DNA from: Mesobacillus persicus
Lineage (GTDB): Bacteria; Bacillota; Bacilli; Bacillales; Cytobacillaceae
Length of the DNA stretch: 64,000 nt
Assembly: GCF_900109925.1 (NCBI RefSeq)
Contig: NZ_FOBW01000012.1
Location: forward strand, 1 to 64,000
Direction: 5' to 3'
Positions within the stretch are counted from its first letter, which is position 1, and the number at the start of each line of letters is the position of its first letter. A program made the translations under genes and the position numbers. Under the pieces are notes generated by a model, which worked only from the letters and a program-made list of their open reading frames with translations, was not told the origin of the DNA and ran no database searches. Positions 59,622 through 64,000 of this stretch are shown in pieces.

Positions 59622-60170
59622 ATGGGCAGAAACTCTAGGAAAGTAGATATACTTCATGCTGCTTCTAAGATTGTTAGTGAAAGAGGAATCTTTAATTTAA
59701 CGTTAGAGGCTACAGCAGAAGAGGCTGGGATTAGCAAAGGTGGACTTCTCTATCATTACCCTTCTAAGGAAGCTTTAGTCAAAGGGATGGTCGACCATTT
59801 AGCAAGTAATTATCGAGAGAAAATCGAGAATAATGCGAAAGCTGATCCTAAGGATGTAGGAAAATGGACACGGGCGTATGTAGATGTAACGTTTAAGAAC
59901 ACGTATGAAAATAAAGATATGAACTCCGGTCTGCTTGCAGCAAAAGCCGTTAATGCTGATTTACTTAACCCTATACGTGATTTGTACACCGAGTGGCAGC
60001 GAGATATTGAAAATGATGGCATTGATCCTGTAAAAGCTACAATCATCCGATTAGCGACGGATGGGATTTGGTTAGCAGAACTTTTTGATATCTATCATAT
60101 TGGAGAAGAAAAGAAAGAAATTATTTATGCAAGATTAAAAGAGTGGATTGATGAACAAAAACCAGAATAA
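59622..60170 (+). CDS. TetR family regulator of the carnitine cluster
   Basis: 182 residues. The N-terminal TetR helix-turn-helix is LTLEATAEEAGISKGGLLYHYPSKEALVKG, and the C-terminal ligand domain resembles TetR_C groups with WLAELFD. AAAAGGAG precedes the ATG. Matching 14-bp palindromes ACCGTCCGGATGGT in its own promoter and twice before the next gene indicate that it represses itself and the catabolic operon. Inducer (carnitine or a pathway intermediate) is an inference. Confidence 0.88.
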   Translation: MGRNSRKVDILHAASKIVSERGIFNLTLEATAEEAGISKGGLLYHYPSKEALVKGMVDHLASNYREKIENNAKADPKDVGKWTRAYVDVTFKNTYENKDMNSGLLAAKAVNADLLNPIRDLYTEWQRDIENDGIDPVKATIIRLATDGIWLAELFDIYHIGEEKKEIIYARLKEWIDEQKPE

Positions 60171-60315
60171 GCACACCAAAATTAGGATTGATTAATGATT
60201 TTTACCTTTTTTAAAATTTTCTAAGTACAGACAAATGTATTGAAATAACAGGCATGCCCCCCTATTTATCTACTTGAAACACGACAACTGCACTGTTTTC
60301 TTTTGTGGTTATCCC

Positions 60316-60345
60316 TTGCAAACATAACCGTCCGGATGGTATAGT
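60316..60345 (+). promoter_or_regulatory. Promoter of the carnitine operon
   Basis: TTGCAA, 18 bp, TATAGT, with operator ACCGTCCGGATGGT at 60327-60340 overlapping the -10 box. Confidence 0.8.
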
Positions 60346-60364
60346 AATAATCATATTGAACTTA

Positions 60365-60378
60365 ACCGTCCGGATGGT
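60365..60378. promoter_or_regulatory. Second TetR operator of the carnitine operon
   Basis: ACCGTCCGGATGGT again, 38 bp centre to centre from the first, downstream of the transcription start region. Confidence 0.82.
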
Positions 60379-60414
60379 ACATAAAATACTGTGTTTGAAG
60401 AAAGGGGAATGAAC

Positions 60415-61308
60415 ATGAGCAAAGTACTATTAACAGCAGCTGTCACAGGTGCGGGAGATACCGCCTCTAAAAGTCAGCATGTCCCAGTAACTCCGAAAGA
60501 AATCGCAGAAGCGGCAATCGAATCTGCCAAGGCTGGAGCAACAGTCGCACATATTCACGCTAGAGACCCAAAAACAGGTGGAATTAGTCATAATATCGAC
60601 CATTACCGTGAAATTGTTGATCGAATTCGTGACTCTGAAACGGATGTCATTATCAATATTACATCTGGTGGGGGCGGCGACTTTATTCCAAGTTTAAGCA
60701 CACCAGCTGCCGGTGGGGATGGAACCGATATGCAAACCCCTAAAGAGCGTCATCAACCAGTTGGGGAATTACTCCCGGAGATGTGTACACTTGACTGCGG
60801 ATCCGTCAATTTTGGAGATATGGTGTATATGAGTCCAACAGATTGGCTACGAGAGCAAGCTAAGCTTATTCAACAAGCAGGGGTGAAGCCTGAGCTTGAA
60901 TGCTTTGATACTGGACATCTTCGTTTTGCCAAGCAGTTGATTAATGAAGGCTTAATTGACGGCGATCCTATGTTTCAATTTTGTTTGGGAATCCCATGGG
61001 GAGCAGAGGCCGATGTCGAGACAATCCTCTATATGAAAAATCGCCTTCCAGAAAATGCTCACTGGTCCGCATTTGGAATTGGTCGTATGCAATTACCAAT
61101 CGTCGCTCAGGCCGCTATGCTTGGTGGGAATGTAAGAGTGGGTTTGGAGGACAATTTATATCTATCAAAAGGTGTGATGGCACGGAACGATCAGCTAGTT
61201 GAAAAAGCTATCAACCTATTAGATTCGAACGGAATTGGGGTTTTAACTCCACAGGAAGCTCGTGAAAAATTCGGCTTAATCAACCACAGCAAAGGGGAGA
61301 GACGATGA
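60415..61308 (+). CDS. BKACE family beta-keto acid cleavage enzyme (probable 3-dehydrocarnitine cleavage)
   Basis: 297 residues. Zinc site VAHIHARDPKTGG near residue 40, IINITSGGGGDF, and GDMVYMSP are BKACE signatures. Next to carnitine dehydrogenase, the likely reaction is 3-dehydrocarnitine plus acetyl-CoA giving betainyl-CoA and acetoacetate (CdhC activity). I use ATG 60415, 7 bp after AAAGGGG. Its stop overlaps the dehydrogenase start by four bases. Confidence 0.85.
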   Translation: MSKVLLTAAVTGAGDTASKSQHVPVTPKEIAEAAIESAKAGATVAHIHARDPKTGGISHNIDHYREIVDRIRDSETDVIINITSGGGGDFIPSLSTPAAGGDGTDMQTPKERHQPVGELLPEMCTLDCGSVNFGDMVYMSPTDWLREQAKLIQQAGVKPELECFDTGHLRFAKQLINEGLIDGDPMFQFCLGIPWGAEADVETILYMKNRLPENAHWSAFGIGRMQLPIVAQAAMLGGNVRVGLEDNLYLSKGVMARNDQLVEKAINLLDSNGIGVLTPQEAREKFGLINHSKGERR

Positions 61309-62273
61309 ATCATATGATAAAAGAAAGTAAAAAGCTTGCGGTAATCGGGACAGGAGTCATCGGTAATGGCTGGATTGCTAGATTTTTAGCAAAAGGTCAT
61401 GACGTGGTTGCTTTCGACCCTGCACCAGGAGCGGAAGAACGCACTCGTGAAATGTTGAAAAAAGCCTGGCCATCTTTAGAGCAAACAGGACTTGCCGATG
61501 GTGCATCTACCGAGCGTTTAACCTTTGTTGACACACTCGAAGAAGCAGTTGTCGACGCTTATCTGATTCAAGAAAATGTGCCTGAGCGTTTAGAATTGAA
61601 GCAAAACGTATTAGCATCCATCGACCAGTATGCGAACCCGAATGCATTAATCGGTTCAAGCACTTCTGGGATTATGCCTACTACGCTTCAAGAAGGACTG
61701 AAACACCCTGAACGAGTGTTTGTCGCCCATCCCTTCAACCCCGTTTATCTTTTACCGCTTGTGGAACTTGTTGCCGGGCAAGCAAAAGATGCGAAAGTGA
61801 TGGATGAAGCACGCACTTTCTATGAATCTATTGAAATGAAGCCATTAGTGATTCAAAAGGAAATCGAGGGCCATGTAGCCGATCGTCTAATGGAAGCGCT
61901 TTGGCGTGAAGCACTTCACCTAGTGAATGATGGAATTGCAACAACTGAAGAAGTGGATGCAGCGATCATCTACGGAGCAGGATTACGTTGGGCACAAATG
62001 GGACCTTTCTTAACCTTCCATCTAGCTGGTGGAGATCAAGGGATGCGCCACATGCTTGAACAGTTTGGACCGGCGCTTAAACTTCCATGGACAAAGTTAG
62101 TAGCACCAGAATTAACAGATGATTTGAAAGAAAAAGTCATTTCCGGCTGCGAAACACATGCGGGCGAGACAACCATTTCCGAGCTCGAACAGAAACGAAA
62201 TGAATTTTTAGTTAAATTATTAGATTTAGTGGAAGACTACTGGCCTGAATCTAAGAGTCTAATAAAAAATTAA
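61305..62273 (+). CDS. L-carnitine dehydrogenase
   Basis: 322 residues. An NAD-binding motif VIGTGVIGNGWIARFLAKGHDV and the 3-hydroxyacyl-CoA-dehydrogenase-type core SSTSGIMPTTLQ, AHPFNPVYLLPLVELV and EGHVADRLMEALWREALHLV. The combination with BKACE and thioesterase genes identifies it as carnitine 3-dehydrogenase (CdhA type), which oxidises carnitine to 3-dehydrocarnitine. GGGGAGAG precedes the ATG. Confidence 0.88.
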   Translation: MNHMIKESKKLAVIGTGVIGNGWIARFLAKGHDVVAFDPAPGAEERTREMLKKAWPSLEQTGLADGASTERLTFVDTLEEAVVDAYLIQENVPERLELKQNVLASIDQYANPNALIGSSTSGIMPTTLQEGLKHPERVFVAHPFNPVYLLPLVELVAGQAKDAKVMDEARTFYESIEMKPLVIQKEIEGHVADRLMEALWREALHLVNDGIATTEEVDAAIIYGAGLRWAQMGPFLTFHLAGGDQGMRHMLEQFGPALKLPWTKLVAPELTDDLKEKVISGCETHAGETTISELEQKRNEFLVKLLDLVEDYWPESKSLIKN

Positions 62274-62295
62274 TTCGGGACCGGAGGGAATGGAA

Positions 62296-62757
62296 ATGTT
62301 TCACTATCAAGACGAGGTTCGTGGTGAGTGGGTTGACTATAATGGCCACATGAACGATGCCGCTTACGCAAATGTGTTTAGCTTAGCGGTCGATTCTTTC
62401 ATGGACTATATCGGCTTAGATGAGAATGCGCGAGAAAAGTATGCCTATACGATTTTTACGTTAGAAACGCATATCGTCTACTTGCAGGAAGCGCATAAGG
62501 GCGAGCCATTGAGTGTGACCGTACAGCTACTTGATGTCGATGCCAAACGTTTGCATGTGTTTTTTACAATGAAAAATAAAGCGGAGAATGTGATTGCGAC
62601 GAGTGAGCAGATGTTGATGGGGATGGATTCAGCTCAAGGTAAGTCAGCTCCATTTCCAGGCGAAATCGCTCCTAAAATAGAAGAAATTTGGAACGCTCAT
62701 CAACAGCTTGAAACTCCTAAACTAGCTGGACGAAAAATTGGTATTAAGCGATCGTAG
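62296..62757 (+). CDS. Hotdog-fold thioesterase (probable betainyl-CoA thioesterase)
   Basis: 153 residues with the 4HBT motif DYNGHMNDAAYANVFSLAVD near the N-terminus. In known carnitine clusters this enzyme (CdhB) releases glycine betaine from betainyl-CoA. The second ATG (62296) fits GGAGGG best; the first is only 1 bp from it. It lies 22 bp after the dehydrogenase stop. Confidence 0.85.
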   Translation: MFHYQDEVRGEWVDYNGHMNDAAYANVFSLAVDSFMDYIGLDENAREKYAYTIFTLETHIVYLQEAHKGEPLSVTVQLLDVDAKRLHVFFTMKNKAENVIATSEQMLMGMDSAQGKSAPFPGEIAPKIEEIWNAHQQLETPKLAGRKIGIKRS

Positions 62758-62785
62758 GAGCTAAAAAAAGAAGAGGGGAATGTGT

Positions 62786-64000
62786 ATGAATAAGATTGAA
62801 GTAAAAAATCTGACGAAAATTTTCGGCCCTCACCCTCAACAAGGTCTAAAAAGGTTGAAAAGTGGGGAACAAAAAGCTGAAATTCTTGATAAAACAGGAA
62901 TGACAGTTGGGGTAAACCAAGCATCATTTTCGGTGAAACCAGGAGAAATCTTCGTGATTATGGGGTTGTCTGGTAGCGGGAAGTCTACATTGATTCGTCT
63001 TGTTAACAGATTAATCGAACCTACTGATGGCGAAATCCTCATTGATGGCGATGATATTACGAAAATGGATAATAAGACCCTGATTGAAACGAGACGGAAA
63101 AAGTTAGGGATGGTCTTCCAGAAATTCGGCCTGCTGCCCCACCGGACAATTTTATCAAATGTCGCCTATGGATTAGAGATTCAAGGAATCAAAAAAGAAG
63201 AACGAGAAGCAAAAGCGATGAAAACGATTGAGGATGTTGGTTTAAAAGGCTATGAAGCTAGTTATCCTAAAGAGCTTAGTGGCGGGATGCAGCAACGTGT
63301 TGGCCTGGCTCGTGCACTTGCAAACGATCCTGATATTTTATTAATGGATGAAGCGTTCAGTGCATTGGACCCGATTATCCGCAAAGAAATGCAGGATGAG
63401 TTGCTGAAGCTTCAAAACAAGTTAGGGAAGACTGTTCTATTTATTACTCATGATTTAGACGAGGCGTTAAAGCTTGGTGACCGAATCGCGATCATGAAAG
63501 ACGGAAAGATTGTTCAAATTGGTACAGCTGAAGAGATTTTAGAAAATCCAGCAGACGAGTATGTGTCTAAATTTGTTAAAGACGTGGATCGTTCTAAGGT
63601 TCTAGAAGCCTCCCATGTCATGAAAAAGCCTGAAGTACTGATGACCTATAAAGATGGTCCACGAGTGGCAATCCGTAAGATGGAGGAAGCCGGAGCTTCA
63701 AGTATCTTTGTTGTTGATAAGGATAAAAACTACAAAGGCTTATTAACGATTGATAATGCCATAAAGGCATATAAAGAGAATTTGCCAATGGTCGATGTAT
63801 TAACAGAAGATGTTTACTGGACTGCTCCTGAAACGCCACTAAATGATTTGATTGGTATAGCTGCTGTTACGAAATACCCTATTACCGTCATTGAGGATGG
63901 GAAGCTATTAGGGATTATCTCGCGGGTATCAATTCTGTCAGGTTTGGTATTAGGAAAAGAAGTAGATGTTGAGATGCATAATGAAGTAGCTGAAAAAAAA
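62786..64000 (+). CDS. Glycine betaine/carnitine ABC transporter ATPase (OpuAA/ProV type), cut by window end
   Basis: 405 codons are visible without a stop. The ABC domain has GLSGSGKSTLIRLVNR (Walker A), LSGGMQQRVGLARAL and ILLMDEAFSALDP. A family-typical insert after KIFGPHPQQGL precedes the core. Two CBS domains follow (from about residue 275; VLMTYKDGPRVAIRKMEEAGASSIFVVD), which usually sense ionic strength. GAAGAGGGG gives the RBS. Its position after the carnitine enzymes suggests that it imports carnitine; permease and binding protein genes probably continue beyond the window. Confidence 0.88.
   Translation, partial: MNKIEVKNLTKIFGPHPQQGLKRLKSGEQKAEILDKTGMTVGVNQASFSVKPGEIFVIMGLSGSGKSTLIRLVNRLIEPTDGEILIDGDDITKMDNKTLIETRRKKLGMVFQKFGLLPHRTILSNVAYGLEIQGIKKEEREAKAMKTIEDVGLKGYEASYPKELSGGMQQRVGLARALANDPDILLMDEAFSALDPIIRKEMQDELLKLQNKLGKTVLFITHDLDEALKLGDRIAIMKDGKIVQIGTAEEILENPADEYVSKFVKDVDRSKVLEASHVMKKPEVLMTYKDGPRVAIRKMEEAGASSIFVVDKDKNYKGLLTIDNAIKAYKENLPMVDVLTEDVYWTAPETPLNDLIGIAAVTKYPITVIEDGKLLGIISRVSILSGLVLGKEVDVEMHNEVAEKK

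Overview
The window looks like chromosome of a low-to-mid GC Gram-positive spore-former relative of the family Bacillaceae. Shine-Dalgarno sites are strong (AAGGAGG type), GTG and TTG starts are common, lipoproteins carry lipoboxes, and there is an LPNTS-anchored surface protein, a SigW-type promoter, Fur boxes and YesN/LytS-style regulation. A NaChBac-type sodium channel suggests, but does not prove, an alkaliphilic or salt-tolerant lifestyle. I see no rRNA, tRNA, prophage, CRISPR array or classical IS element.

Layout. 0-11 kb, mostly minus strand: a sigma-70 family factor, a Gfo/Idh/MocA oxidoreductase, a ChvE-GguA-GguB type sugar ABC transporter, and a three-gene sensing system (membrane-anchored sugar-binding protein, LytS/YesM-type histidine kinase, YesN/AraC-type response regulator) that probably controls it. 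11-12 kb holds decayed gene remnants. 12-20 kb: sodium channel, LCP ligase, a complete Fe-siderophore ABC operon divergent from a Fur-boxed ferredoxin-NADP reductase, and a HAD phosphatase. 20-34 kb: a large LRR surface protein, small lipoproteins and membrane proteins, a double PRC-barrel protein, orphan OppA and siderophore-binding lipoproteins, and long gene-poor stretches. 34-39.5 kb: a complete sucrose cluster (scrR, scrA, scrB, scrK) with three palindromic operators. 39.5-48.5 kb: a FrnE/DsbA-like oxidoreductase with an in-frame TGA at its active site, a RAYT transposase, a DUF368 transporter, flotillin, a c-di-GMP-riboswitch-controlled surface protein, and LemA plus a TPM-domain protein. 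49-59 kb: an SDR, an EthD-like protein, feoA-feoB and a small Cys-rich partner, an old-yellow-enzyme/FAD reductase, a BsuPI lipoprotein, YkvA, and a LysM-deacetylase. 59.5-64 kb: a TetR-regulated carnitine-to-glycine-betaine pathway with a betaine/carnitine-type ABC ATPase cut by the window end.

Two things stand out. (1) The FrnE-like gene at 39504-40208 (minus) reads continuously from a good RBS and ATG except for one TGA, placed exactly at the first cysteine of the CPFC active site. A 6-bp GC-rich hairpin lies 28 nt downstream with G in the loop, which fits a bacterial SECIS element. It is a candidate selenoprotein; a nonsense mutation is the alternative. (2) About 40 copies, at 29 loci, of a short imperfect palindromic repeat (GGAAGCA / GGGGACGGTTCT / TGCTTCC) are scattered between genes, often touching stop codons or sitting just before RBSs and promoters. 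A REP-associated tyrosine transposase gene lies among them, so this looks like a Bacillaceae REP/RAYT system. Weaker repeat families (GGGACAGG palindromes, two GC-rich palindromic blocks, a 95-bp direct repeat, paired promoter-like repeats at 47.8-48.2 kb) are also described.
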